From Carboxydothermus pertinax (GTDB lineage: Bacteria; Bacillota; Z-2901; Carboxydothermales; Carboxydothermaceae): a stretch of DNA of 64,000 nt. Made by a program: the position numbers and the translations under genes. The stretch covers positions 300,192 to 364,191 of the forward strand of contig NZ_BDJK01000055.1 of NCBI RefSeq assembly GCF_001950255.1, read 5' to 3'. Shown here in pieces: positions 40,918-50,165 of this stretch (within the stretch, counting starts at the first letter, position 1; every line of letters starts with the position of its first letter). Below the pieces are notes generated by a model. That model was not told the DNA's origin. It searched no databases and saw nothing but the letters and a program-made list of their open reading frames with translations.

Positions 40918-42027
40918 TTAAGCCTCCTTCTTCTCTAATCTCTTAATGTATCTTCCTAAAATATTAGCTGCAACCACAACACTTAATATAATTATTCCTT
41001 GCATGATAACTATTGTTTCCATAGGAACCCCCATAAAAGTTTGGACACCTTCTGCTCCGCGGTTTAAAAAGCCAAACAATAAGGCCGCTAAAATAATACC
41101 AAAGGGGTTGTTGTTACCCATCAAAGCAACGGCAATACCATTAAACCCAAAGTTTTTCGGAAAGTCCAAATCCATATATCCGTAAAAGCTTAAGAGGTGG
41201 GAAAGACCAATTAAGCCTGCAACTGCACCACTTAGTAAAAACCCTTTAAAATATACTTTGTTGGGATTTATTCCGGCAGCCTCAGAAGCCTTAGGATTAC
41301 TTCCTACTGCTCGGATTTCATAGCCAAAGGGGGTATGCCAAAGTAAATAATAAATCCCAACAGCTAAAAGTAAACCAATTACAAAGAACCAGTTAAGATA
41401 AACGTAATTAGGTAAATCGATACCAAAAAAGCTTAAAAATCCATGGAGTTTTGGCATTAACGCTGATTCGGCAAAGTGCGGAGTTCGAATTAAAGGACTA
41501 CCCAATCCTTCTGGCACTTTTTGATTCCGGTCCATAAAGAGGTCCGCAATAAAATAGTGAATTAAAGAATAGGCAATATAGTTTAGCATTATAGTACTGA
41601 TGACTTCATGAACACCACGCCGGATCTTTAAATAAATTGGTACCAGAGCCCATAAAACTCCTCCAAGCATTGCCGCAAAAATTGCAAGAGGTAAATGGAT
41701 AAAAGCTGGAAGTCCGGTAAACGTAAAACCCACAAAAGCAGCAAAAAAGGCTCCAATGAAATACTGTCCTTCCACACCAATATTGAAAAGTCCTACTTTA
41801 AAACTAAGGGCTACTGCCAAACCTGAAAAAATTAGGGGTGTTGCGTTAAATAAAATAGCTCCAATACTATCAGATCGTCCAAGACTAAATTCAACCATCG
41901 TTTGATATACTTCCAGCGGGCTTTTCCCAATTGCTACAATTAAGATCGAACTTAAAGCAATAGCAAACAGTATCGCTAGAACTGGAGTCAAAAGCTGTAG
42001 TAAAATAATTTTTGCCCGTTTATTCAT
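40918..42027 (-). CDS. Nucleoside ABC transporter permease (first)
   Basis: A 369-residue membrane protein with about nine hydrophobic segments. It has FNIGVEGQYFIGAFFAAFVG near the middle and the coupling motif AVGSNPKASEAAGI, as in YufP/NupP. It forms the membrane channel with the other permease. Its ATG overlaps the end of the ATPase gene by four bases. Confidence 0.9.
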   Translation of the reverse strand: MNKRAKIILLQLLTPVLAILFAIALSSILIVAIGKSPLEVYQTMVEFSLGRSDSIGAILFNATPLIFSGLAVALSFKVGLFNIGVEGQYFIGAFFAAFVGFTFTGLPAFIHLPLAIFAAMLGGVLWALVPIYLKIRRGVHEVISTIMLNYIAYSLIHYFIADLFMDRNQKVPEGLGSPLIRTPHFAESALMPKLHGFLSFFGIDLPNYVYLNWFFVIGLLLAVGIYYLLWHTPFGYEIRAVGSNPKASEAAGINPNKVYFKGFLLSGAVAGLIGLSHLLSFYGYMDLDFPKNFGFNGIAVALMGNNNPFGIILAALLFGFLNRGAEGVQTFMGVPMETIVIMQGIIILSVVVAANILGRYIKRLEKKEA

Positions 42028-43550
42028 TGACCTACCCCCGCTTCCTTATGTGCCCCTAGCATGTATTGACCAATTTTCTCGAGTTCTAATTCGCCCGGCA
42101 CAAACTCTTTAACAATTTCTCCATTGTACATAATTCCTACCCGATCAGATAGAGAAAGCACCTCTTCCAAGTCCGCAGAGATTAATAATACTGCTTTGCC
42201 ATGGTTTCTTGCTTCAATTAACTTTTTGTGCACAAACTCAATTGCCCCGATGTCTAAGCCTCGCACCGGCTGAGCTGCAATAATAAGGTCAGGTTCATAA
42301 CTTAATTCCCGGGCTAAAATTACTTTTTGTTGGTTTCCCCCCGAGAGATTACGAATAGCCAGCTCAATAGAACCCAAGCGAATATCATATTCTTCAACCT
42401 TTTGGTTGGTGAGAGCTTTAATTTTATCCCGGAATAATTTCCACCAGGTACTATAAGCTTTATTTCGCTCTAATCCAAGTACCATATTTTCCCATACGGT
42501 CATTGGTAAAACTAAGCCCCGATGATGCCTGTCTTCAGGAATATAACCAACACCAATCTCTCTAATGGCTTTGGTATCAAGTCCTTTATTGCTTTTCCCC
42601 TTTATCAATATCTCCCCGCCGTCATAAGGCAAAAGTCCCATTATAGCTTCTACCAGCTCCCGCTGGCCATTTCCTTCTACCCCAGCTATTCCATAAATTT
42701 CACCAGCCCGCACAGCAAGGCTAAGCTTGTTTAACTGATGCCGATCTAAGCTACCTTTAACTTCTAAATTTTTTACCTCTAAGATGGTATCACCAGCTCT
42801 AACTTCCGGCTTTTCCAATCTAAATAATACTGGACGGCCAACCATCATTTCTGCCAGTTGTTTTTTATTAGTCTCAAAAGCCTTTACCGTACCAATTACT
42901 TTTCCTCGACGCAATACTGTAATTCTATCAGAAATTTCTAACACTTCGTCAAGCTTATGACTTATAAATAAAATCGTTTTACCTTCTTGTTTTAATTTTA
43001 TAAGGTTTACAAAAAGTTCTTTTACTTCTTGGGGAGTTAAAACTGCTGTTGGTTCGTCTAAAATTAATATTTCTGCTCCGCGGTAAAGAACTTTCAAAAT
43101 TTCCACCCGCTGTTGATGCCCTACCGATAAATCACCCACTGGAGCATCAAGGTCCAACTTAAAGTCATATAATTCACACAGCTCTTCAACTCTTTTCCGC
43201 GCTTTAACAAAATCAATAATACCACCGGAACTGTTTTCATGACCAAGGATAATGTTTTGAACCACGTTAAACCGGCTAATTAGCATAAAATGCTGGTGGA
43301 CCATCCCAATGCCTTTTTTTATCGCATCCCGTGGCCCACTAAGTTTTAAAATTTGTCCCTTTAAATACATTTCACCTTCATCCGGCTGGTAAAGGCCAGT
43401 TATAATCTTCATTAAGGTACTTTTTCCGGCGCCGTTCTCTCCCACTAAAGCATGAACTTCTCCTTTAATAGCATCAAAAGAAATATTGTCATTAGCAACC
43501 AGCCCGGGGAAGCGTTTGGTAATACCCTTTAATTCCAGAACTTTTTCCAC
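42024..43550 (-). CDS. Nucleoside ABC transporter ATP-binding protein (double cassette)
   Basis: A 508-residue protein with two ABC domains. The first has Walker A GENGAGKSTLMKI (about 37-49), signature LSVGHQQRVEILK and Walker B LILDEPTAVLT. The second has GVEGNGQREL in place of a classical P-loop and signature LSGGNQQKVILARE, as usual for sugar- and nucleoside-type double cassettes. It is close to YufO/NupO. It drives uptake through the two permeases that follow. Confidence 0.92.
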   Translation of the reverse strand: MEKVLELKGITKRFPGLVANDNISFDAIKGEVHALVGENGAGKSTLMKIITGLYQPDEGEMYLKGQILKLSGPRDAIKKGIGMVHQHFMLISRFNVVQNIILGHENSSGGIIDFVKARKRVEELCELYDFKLDLDAPVGDLSVGHQQRVEILKVLYRGAEILILDEPTAVLTPQEVKELFVNLIKLKQEGKTILFISHKLDEVLEISDRITVLRRGKVIGTVKAFETNKKQLAEMMVGRPVLFRLEKPEVRAGDTILEVKNLEVKGSLDRHQLNKLSLAVRAGEIYGIAGVEGNGQRELVEAIMGLLPYDGGEILIKGKSNKGLDTKAIREIGVGYIPEDRHHRGLVLPMTVWENMVLGLERNKAYSTWWKLFRDKIKALTNQKVEEYDIRLGSIELAIRNLSGGNQQKVILARELSYEPDLIIAAQPVRGLDIGAIEFVHKKLIEARNHGKAVLLISADLEEVLSLSDRVGIMYNGEIVKEFVPGELELEKIGQYMLGAHKEAGVGQ

Positions 43551-43598
43551 CGTATTTCCCCTTTCCTCGTTTTTCCTATTAAGGCAATAAAACTATAA

Positions 43599-43627
43599 GA
43601 GGAGATGACTATTGTCATCCCCCCCTC
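43599..43627 (-). promoter_or_regulatory. Stem-loop at the likely 5' end of the nupO-type mRNA
   Basis: On the minus strand GAGG-GGGGATGAC pairs with GTCATCTCCTC (one or two G-U pairs) around AATA. No good T run follows, so it is not a clear terminator. It begins at about the start site expected for the promoter at 43632-43660. Confidence 0.5.
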
Positions 43628-43631
43628 GCTT

Positions 43632-43660
43632 AGTATAATGGCATCAAACTTTTTTGTAAA
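43632..43660 (-). promoter_or_regulatory. Internal promoter before the transporter ATPase gene
   Basis: TTTACA and TATACT are separated by 17 bases on the minus strand, in the gap between the BMP lipoprotein gene and the ATPase gene. Confidence 0.65.
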
Positions 43661-43684
43661 GCATTTATTAAGTTAATTTTAAAG

Positions 43685-44752
43685 TTATTTTAACTCTTTT
43701 TTGCTGGTTGGTACCTTAATTTCTCCATTTATGATCTTGGTCTTAATTTCTTCGAGTTTGGGTTTAATATCTGCAATAAGGTCTTTATTATATTCATTTA
43801 CAGCATATCCTACCCCATCTTCTTTAAGACCAAATTCTTGGTACCCACCCTTAAAGTTGTTTTCTACCATGCTCTTGATGGTATCAAATACCGCGGTATC
43901 AACCCGTTTTAACATACTGGTTAAGATGTAAGGTCTTTGCGCTTCAGGAGCAGTTAAAGATTGGTCGGAGTCAACCCCTATCGCCAATTTTTTCTGACTA
44001 GCCGCTGCTTCAATAACCCCTACGCCGGAAGCACCCGAAGCATGATAAATTACATCGGCACCATTTTTAATTTGTTTTAAGGCTAATTCCTTACCCTTAA
44101 CTGGGTCTTTAAAAGCATCACCAGTAGTTCCAATATAATCAGACAATACTACAATCTTAGGATTTATATATTTGGCACCCGCAATGTATCCCGCTTCAAA
44201 CTTTTCAATTAAAGGAATTTGCATACCACCAACAAAGCCAATTTTACCAGTTTTACTCTTTAAAGCTGCCGCAGCACCTACCAAGAAAGAGCCTTCATGT
44301 TCTTTAAAGAGCAAACAAGAAATGTTGCTGTCTTCTTTTAAGTCAGGAACATACCCGTCAATTAAGGCAAACTTGGTTTGGGGGAAGTCTTTAGCCACTT
44401 TGGCAATAGCATCGGTAAACATAAAACCCACACCAAAAACAAGATCATACTTATCTTGAGCCAGTAATCTTAAAAGCTGTTCCCGGTTTTCACCACCGGC
44501 AGACGGCTCTAAGTATTTTACTTCAATTTTATCCCCAAATTCTTTTTGAGCCCGCTCCAGTCCAGCATAAGCAGCATCGTTAAAGGACTTATCCCCACGG
44601 CCACCCACGTCAAATACAAGACCAACTCTAACTTTCTTAGTTTCCTCCTTCTTGGCTGGTTCTTCAGTTTTCTTAGCGCAACCGGCAAGCAAAGTTGATG
44701 CAGCAAATATTACTAAAATAAAAGCTGCTAATAAAGACTTAAATTTTCGCAT
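43685..44752 (-). CDS. BMP-family nucleoside-binding lipoprotein
   Basis: A 355-residue solute-binding lipoprotein. The signal peptide ends in the lipobox LLAGC with C25 as the lipidated residue. The mature part has the BMP (PnrA-like) features LVFDVGGRGDKSFNDAAYAG and GFVGGMQIPLIEKFEAGY. BMP proteins bind purine or other nucleosides and hand them to the permeases encoded downstream. AAGGAGG lies seven bases before the ATG at 44752. The gene is separated from the ATPase gene by 134 bases containing a hairpin and a promoter. Confidence 0.93.
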   Translation of the reverse strand: MRKFKSLLAAFILVIFAASTLLAGCAKKTEEPAKKEETKKVRVGLVFDVGGRGDKSFNDAAYAGLERAQKEFGDKIEVKYLEPSAGGENREQLLRLLAQDKYDLVFGVGFMFTDAIAKVAKDFPQTKFALIDGYVPDLKEDSNISCLLFKEHEGSFLVGAAAALKSKTGKIGFVGGMQIPLIEKFEAGYIAGAKYINPKIVVLSDYIGTTGDAFKDPVKGKELALKQIKNGADVIYHASGASGVGVIEAAASQKKLAIGVDSDQSLTAPEAQRPYILTSMLKRVDTAVFDTIKSMVENNFKGGYQEFGLKEDGVGYAVNEYNKDLIADIKPKLEEIKTKIINGEIKVPTSKKELK

Positions 44753-44835
44753 ACCATATCCTCCTTAAAATTTATAATATATAATATTATAATAACCAAA
44801 TTATACTTCTTTCTTTCCTTTTTCACCTCCTATTA

Positions 44836-44860
44836 ATGTATACTGTATTACAATACAATT
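44836..44860 (-). promoter_or_regulatory. Possible operator upstream of the BMP lipoprotein gene
   Basis: On the minus strand TTGTATTGTAATAC and AATACAGTATACA overlap to give nested partial palindromes (GTATT/AATAC and GTAT/ATAC), about 85-110 bases before the lipoprotein start. This resembles operators of GntR-like repressors but the protein is unknown. A -35/-10 pair could overlap it. Confidence 0.25.
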
Positions 44861-44942
44861 AAACTAGCAACTGCTTTTCTAAGCTTCATAATTCGACAAT
44901 CTTTTTACTTTTCCTGCTGATAAAAAATTTTTTTAAACTTTT

Positions 44943-45938
44943 TCAACAAATTCTTGGTAAATTTTCCCCTAAAGGCATATCTATAATTCTTTCACCACCA
45001 AAAGCATTTTTTAAATAAACTATACCTTGGGGCTCATTTTTTACCTCGCCTATAATTGCAGCATTTTGTCCTAATGGATGGGTCTTCATTGTTTCTAAAA
45101 CTTCAGTTGCAACTTCCGAAGGTAAAATCACCACTACCTTGCCTTCGTTGGCTAAAGCAAAAGCATCTAAGCCCAAATACCCACATAAAGTTTTAACTTG
45201 GGGTCGAATAGGTATAGACTCCTCCCATAATTCAATTCCCACTCGGCTTTGTTTGGCAATTTCATTTAAAGTAGCCGCAAGTCCTCCACGGCTGGGATCA
45301 CGCATAGTATGAACTGGGAAATTCTCTAATATAAGCTCAATTAAATCATTCAAAGGGGCACAGTCACTTATAAAATCCCCGGTAATATTTTCCCGGCAAG
45401 CTAATATTGCTGCCCCATGGTCTCCTAAAAAACCATTTACTAAAATTTTATCCCCCGGTTTAGCTGCTCGCCCCGTAGGAATAAAGGGAGCATTGATAAC
45501 CCCAATGCCAGAAGTATTAATATAAATTTGATCGCCCTTTCCTTTTTCAACTACTTTGGTATCACCGGTAACTATTTTTACCCCAGTAATTTTAGCAGCT
45601 TCGGCTATTGATTGAATGATTCTTTCAAGTTCCGGGATCATTAACCCTTCTTCTAATATTAACCCCAGCGATAAAAATAACGGTTTTGCTCCCATCACCG
45701 CAAGATCATTTACGGTTCCATAAACTGCTAATTTGCCGATATCCCCTCCAGGAAAAATGCGGGGACTTACTACAAAGCTATCAGTTGAAAAGACAATTTT
45801 AGAAGTAGGTAATGATAAAACAGCCCCATCATCACCTTGGAAAAGATATTCATTCCCTAAATATTTTTTAAAAAGGTTATCAATAAGCTTTGCCGTTAAT
45901 TTGCCGCCTGCCCCATGGGCTAAGGTAATCAAATCCAT
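44943..45938 (-). CDS. hypE: Hydrogenase expression/formation protein HypE
   Basis: HypE dehydrates the carbamoyl group placed on its C-terminal cysteine to a thiocyanate, the source of cyanide for the [NiFe] site. The 331-residue protein has the AIRS-like ATP-binding fold (LAHGAGGKLTAKLI, FQGDDGAVL, DPSRGGLAATLNEIA) and ends with the required PRIC. GGAGG lies seven bases before the ATG at 45938. It is the last gene of the hyp set. Confidence 0.95.
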   Translation of the reverse strand: MDLITLAHGAGGKLTAKLIDNLFKKYLGNEYLFQGDDGAVLSLPTSKIVFSTDSFVVSPRIFPGGDIGKLAVYGTVNDLAVMGAKPLFLSLGLILEEGLMIPELERIIQSIAEAAKITGVKIVTGDTKVVEKGKGDQIYINTSGIGVINAPFIPTGRAAKPGDKILVNGFLGDHGAAILACRENITGDFISDCAPLNDLIELILENFPVHTMRDPSRGGLAATLNEIAKQSRVGIELWEESIPIRPQVKTLCGYLGLDAFALANEGKVVVILPSEVATEVLETMKTHPLGQNAAIIGEVKNEPQGIVYLKNAFGGERIIDMPLGENLPRIC

Positions 45939-45942
45939 CCCC

Positions 45943-47019
45943 TTACCTCCTACCATATTTAAAATAAGCTGCACAACTACCTTCGCTAGACACCATGCAA
46001 GCCCCTACCGGTTTTTCGGGAGTACAGGCTTTACCAAAAAGAGGACAAGCGGGAGGTAAAACTTTACCAAGCATAATTTCTCCACATTTACATCCCCGCG
46101 GTATAATTGGCTGCCGATCTTTTAAACCAAACTTCTTCTTAGCATCAAATTTTGCGAACTTTTCCTTTAAAAATAAACCGGAAGAAGGAATATTACCTAT
46201 ACCTCGCCAATAAGCATCACCAATCTCAAATACCTCACTAATAATTTTTTGGGCAACAATGTTACCGTGTTCTCGGACCACCGTTGGATAGGCGTTGTAA
46301 TAACCTGGTTCCCTTTTTAAAATTGAATTTACTACTAGAGAAATTCCCAACAGTAACTCTTCCGCGGTAAATCCTGTAACCACTGCTGGTACTTGATATT
46401 TTTCGGTAATAAACCTAAAAGATTTTGCTCCTATTACCGCTGAAACATGTCCTGGTAAAATAAAGCCGTTTATCCTAATTTCTTGGGAAAATAAAAAGTG
46501 GATTGCGGGAGGTACTGTCTTAACGGATAAAATCACCGAAAAATTGTTAAGTTTTTTATTAAAAGCCTCTAAGATTACAGCTCCTAAAGCCGGAGCCGTA
46601 GTTTCAAAACCAGCCCCAAAAAAAACCACCTCAATCTTGGGGTTTTTTTCAGCAAATTCCAATGCTACCCTAGGTGAATAAGCTACTTTTATCGGAAATC
46701 CTTGGGCTTTTAGTTCATTTAAGGTTCGACCTTCTCCTGGTACTTTCATCATATCGCCAAAGGTAAACATTGTTACGGTGTTATTTTCAATTAAATCCAT
46801 GGCTTCAACAATTACTTCCTCTCCAGTAACACATACCGGACAACCTGGTCCCGAAACGAGGTTAATATTTTCAGGAAGCAGGCTTCGAATTCCATGTTCA
46901 AACAAAGCCATGGTATGGGTACCGCAAACCTCCATTAGATTTATCGTTTGTCCCTTTTCTTTAGCAAGGTTCATAAGATTGTTAAACATCTTTAAAAGAT
47001 TGGCATTTATCATTCCCAT
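45943..47019 (-). CDS. hypD: Hydrogenase expression/formation protein HypD
   Basis: HypD is the Fe-S scaffold where iron receives CN and CO ligands together with HypC and HypE. The 358-residue protein has the conserved cysteines in EVCGTHTMALFEHGIRSLL and GPGCPVCVT (about 30-67). A C-terminal cluster region contains GCKCGEIMLG, PPACPLFGKACTP and GACMVSSEGSCAAY. Its ATG overlaps the end of hypC by ten bases, behind AAGGAG. Confidence 0.95.
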   Translation of the reverse strand: MGMINANLLKMFNNLMNLAKEKGQTINLMEVCGTHTMALFEHGIRSLLPENINLVSGPGCPVCVTGEEVIVEAMDLIENNTVTMFTFGDMMKVPGEGRTLNELKAQGFPIKVAYSPRVALEFAEKNPKIEVVFFGAGFETTAPALGAVILEAFNKKLNNFSVILSVKTVPPAIHFLFSQEIRINGFILPGHVSAVIGAKSFRFITEKYQVPAVVTGFTAEELLLGISLVVNSILKREPGYYNAYPTVVREHGNIVAQKIISEVFEIGDAYWRGIGNIPSSGLFLKEKFAKFDAKKKFGLKDRQPIIPRGCKCGEIMLGKVLPPACPLFGKACTPEKPVGACMVSSEGSCAAYFKYGRR

Positions 47020-47225
47020 CTTAACTCCTTCAATAATTCCATTGTTTCATTATAAGCTTCCTCGGAAATAATTTCTACCGCATACCCGGTGTGAATTAAA
47101 ACAAAATCTCCAACCTGGACTTGAGGTACCATTACCAAGCTAACCGGCTGTAAAACCCCACCTAAGTCAACAATAGCAAGCTCTCCTTCTATTTTTTCTA
47201 CCTTACCTACTACAGCAAGACACAT
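47010..47225 (-). CDS. hypC: Hydrogenase assembly chaperone HypC
   Basis: The 71-residue protein has the essential N-terminal MCLAV with C2 and the conserved DFVLIHTGYAVEIISEEAY region. HypC carries the Fe(CN)2CO group from HypD to the large-subunit precursor. It lies between hypF and hypD and overlaps hypD. Confidence 0.95.
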   Translation of the reverse strand: MCLAVVGKVEKIEGELAIVDLGGVLQPVSLVMVPQVQVGDFVLIHTGYAVEIISEEAYNETMELLKELRWE

Positions 47226-47231
47226 TTACCA

Positions 47232-49496
47232 TCACTCCCTAATAAGCTTATTGGCAATATATACCTGACCCAATGCTATACCCTGATCATTTACTGGAAC
47301 ATATTCTGAAACCACTGGTTTAAAGTTTAAAGATTGCAAACGCTTAAAAGCTTTTTGCAACAATATTCGGTTTTGAAAAACTCCACCGGCAAAAAGGATT
47401 TTTTCAATTCCATAACTTTTTTTAACTATCTCGGCCACAGCAACAATCATTTCAACAACTGTATTATGAAATTTACCTGAAATTACCTCAATTGCTGTTC
47501 CTTTTCTTTTATCCTCAAGAATTTCTAGAATTAATGGCTTATAGTCTATTTCATAAGGAAATTTATCTATAATATTAAAATCATACCGCCCTGTCTCTTC
47601 TTTTTGGGCTCTGGTTTCCAGTAGTACTGCAGCCTGTCCTTCATAACTAATAATAGTCTTTAAACCAAGTAAAGCACTAACTCCATCAAAGAGTCGGCCA
47701 ATACTTGAAGTATACAAAGTTTGCCGGGAAAGCCTATTTATAGCAAGCTCTAATTCGTCTGCAGCTACCTCCCATTTTGAAATATTCTCCGATAAGTCTA
47801 CCCCAGTTGTCGCAATTAAACTTAGGGCAGATTTCCAGGGTTTTTTAACTGCATCATCGCCATCTAATAGAGGAAAATACTTTAAATGAGCAATACGCTC
47901 ATATTTTTCATCAGTAAGAGCAACAAAAAATTCTCCTCCCCAGATCATACCGTCTTCACCATAACCGGTGCCATCAAAAATTACCCCCATAAAGGGAGGA
48001 CTTATCCTCTTTTCTGCTACAACTGCCGCTAAATGAGCTTTATGGTGTTGGATAGGGATTTTTTGAAGCTTAGGATATTTTTCTTCTGCTAAAGTAGAAG
48101 TAAAATAACCAGGATGCAAATCAAAAGCCACAATTTTTGGGGTAAACTCAAAAAAATTGCAAAAATCTTCAATTCCCTTCAGATACGAACGCCTGGAGAG
48201 TAAATTATCAAGGTCACCAAAATATTGACTTAAATAAACGTAATCTTTTTTGGTAAGGGCAAAACTGTTTTTAAGCTGCCCACCTAAGGCCAAAATCCCC
48301 TCCCGTATACCCGAAACTTTAACGGGAAGGGGAGCAAGGCCCCGGGCCCGTCTTATAATAACCGGCTTATTTTTGTGAATCATTGCCACAGAATCATCAA
48401 CCGGTCTTAATATTGGTCGATTATTGGTCAATATAAAATCGGCAATGCCTTTTAATTTAATAAACGCTTCTTCATCTTGATAAACGATTGGTTCCTCCGT
48501 AAGATTAGCACTGGTCATAATCAGTGCGTCAAAATGTTCCATTATTAGATAATGAAGCGGCGTGTACGGAAGCATAATGCCCAAATAGTTGTTATCTGGA
48601 CTTACTTCCCGCGCTATTTTTGAACTTTTTTTCCTTCGACATAAAACTATCGGTCTTATTTTTGACGTCAAAAGTTTTTCCTCAGCTTTAGTTAACAAAA
48701 CATATTTTTTGGCAGAAACTAAATCCCTAACCATTAGGGCAAAAGGTTTTGCTTCCCTGCGTTTTCGCTGCCTCAAATGTAAGACAGCTTGAGGATTAAG
48801 AGGATCAACCGCCAAATGGTAGCCCCCAAGGCTTTTTAGGGCAAGTATTTTTCCCTCTTTTAATAGCTTATAAACCCTGTAAATCGCCTTATCATCTTGT
48901 GCAATTAAGTTTTTTTCCGTATCATATAGAAAAAGTTGTGGCCCACAGGCGGAACAGGCCACAGGTTCAGCATGAAAACGCCTATTTTCAGGATTTTTAT
49001 ATTCCTCATAACACTCAGGACAAAGAGGGAACTCTTGCATGGAAGTATTAATCCGGTCATAAGGTAATTTTTCTATGATGGTAAATCTGGGACCGCAATT
49101 AGTACAGTTTATAAAGGGATATCGGAAACGCCGGTCTTCTTTATCGTAAAGTTCTTTTAAACAATCCTCGCAAACCGGTAAATCAGCAGGAACGATCAAA
49201 ACTCCTTCCTTATCCCGATAACTTTCAATGATTTCAAAGGTTTCAAAATTATAAATTTTCTTCGCCTGCGTTACTGATATTTTTTCAATTATTGCCAGAG
49301 GTGGCTTGTCTTTTTTTATTGTTTTGATAAATTGCGCTATTTGGTGTTCTTTCCCTTCTGCTAAAATTTCCACCCCCGCTAAGCTGTTTTTTACCCACCC
49401 TGTGATTTGATTTTCCCGGGCAATCCGCCAGATAAAAGGGCGAAAACCAACCCCCTGGACTAACCCAGATACAGTTATTTTTTTAGAAACTTTCAT
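47232..49496 (-). CDS. hypF: Carbamoyltransferase HypF
   Basis: HypF transfers a carbamoyl group from carbamoyl phosphate to HypE. The 754-residue protein has all four parts in order: an acylphosphatase domain (SGLVQGVGFRPFIWRIA, 1-90); two zinc fingers (CEDCLKELYD to NCTNCGPRF, and CPECYEEYKN to CSACGPQL); a YrdC-like domain; and a Kae1/carbamoyltransferase-like C-terminal half with HHKAHLAAV and AGGVFQNRIL. Carbamoyl phosphate could come from CarAB encoded in the window. Confidence 0.95.
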   Translation of the reverse strand: MKVSKKITVSGLVQGVGFRPFIWRIARENQITGWVKNSLAGVEILAEGKEHQIAQFIKTIKKDKPPLAIIEKISVTQAKKIYNFETFEIIESYRDKEGVLIVPADLPVCEDCLKELYDKEDRRFRYPFINCTNCGPRFTIIEKLPYDRINTSMQEFPLCPECYEEYKNPENRRFHAEPVACSACGPQLFLYDTEKNLIAQDDKAIYRVYKLLKEGKILALKSLGGYHLAVDPLNPQAVLHLRQRKRREAKPFALMVRDLVSAKKYVLLTKAEEKLLTSKIRPIVLCRRKKSSKIAREVSPDNNYLGIMLPYTPLHYLIMEHFDALIMTSANLTEEPIVYQDEEAFIKLKGIADFILTNNRPILRPVDDSVAMIHKNKPVIIRRARGLAPLPVKVSGIREGILALGGQLKNSFALTKKDYVYLSQYFGDLDNLLSRRSYLKGIEDFCNFFEFTPKIVAFDLHPGYFTSTLAEEKYPKLQKIPIQHHKAHLAAVVAEKRISPPFMGVIFDGTGYGEDGMIWGGEFFVALTDEKYERIAHLKYFPLLDGDDAVKKPWKSALSLIATTGVDLSENISKWEVAADELELAINRLSRQTLYTSSIGRLFDGVSALLGLKTIISYEGQAAVLLETRAQKEETGRYDFNIIDKFPYEIDYKPLILEILEDKRKGTAIEVISGKFHNTVVEMIVAVAEIVKKSYGIEKILFAGGVFQNRILLQKAFKRLQSLNFKPVVSEYVPVNDQGIALGQVYIANKLIRE

Positions 49497-49499
49497 TTC

Positions 49500-50162
49500 T
49501 TACTCTCCGCCTTTTTTGGCTCTAACCTTTTCCACAATAAACTCAATTAACGGTTCTAAACCTTCTTCCGTACGGGCACTAATGTAAAAACGCCGCTGGT
49601 CTGGGTTTAATGCTATAAGATCTTCTTCATACTGATTTAAGTCAAAATCAACATAATTTAAGAGGTCTATTTTATTTAGTACAGAAACCGCTGCTTCTCT
49701 AAAAATCACCGGATATTTCAGAGGTTTATCATTTCCTTCGGTAACACTTAATACCACCATTTTCATATCTTCACCCAAATCAAACCCCGCAGGGCACACA
49801 AGGTTTCCAACATTTTCAATAATTAAAAGATTTATTTCTTCAAGCGGCAATTTTTCCAGGACCTGGTTTATCATATTTGCATCGAGGTGACATCCGCCCA
49901 AGGTATTAATTTGTAAAGCAAAAACACCGGTATTCTCAATTCTTTCCGCATCTTTTGTAGTAGCCAAGTCTCCCTCAATCACCGCCGGTTTTATATCGGG
50001 AGGAAGCTTCAGTAAAAGTTTTTCCAAAATAGTAGTCTTACCGGCACCGGGAGAACTAATGATGTTCATAACAAAAATGTTTTTTTCCGAAAATATTTTT
50101 CGGTTTAAAGCGGCAATTGCATCATTTGCCTTTAAAATATTGGTGGTAAGTTGGACTTGCAC
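49500..50162 (-). CDS. hypB: Hydrogenase nickel-incorporation GTPase HypB
   Basis: HypB is the GTPase that, with HypA, delivers nickel to the hydrogenase large subunit. The 220-residue protein has the P-loop SSPGAGKTTILEKLL at 36-50, GDLATTKDA, the metal-binding region GGCHLDANMI and the switch NKIDLL. It lacks the histidine-rich N-terminus found in some HypB proteins, so nickel storage by this protein is unlikely. It follows hypA by three bases. Confidence 0.95.
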   Translation of the reverse strand: MQVQLTTNILKANDAIAALNRKIFSEKNIFVMNIISSPGAGKTTILEKLLLKLPPDIKPAVIEGDLATTKDAERIENTGVFALQINTLGGCHLDANMINQVLEKLPLEEINLLIIENVGNLVCPAGFDLGEDMKMVVLSVTEGNDKPLKYPVIFREAAVSVLNKIDLLNYVDFDLNQYEEDLIALNPDQRRFYISARTEEGLEPLIEFIVEKVRAKKGGE

Positions 50163-50165
50163 TTT

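Noticed and set aside
44745..44845. Short leader ORF (about 33 codons from a GTG) before the BMP lipoprotein gene
   Set aside because: Its GTG overlaps its own Shine-Dalgarno site and the peptide has no run of regulatory codons.
44753..44942. Purine riboswitch before the nucleoside transporter genes
   Set aside because: None of the three-way junction stems or conserved loop bases of the purine aptamer are present.
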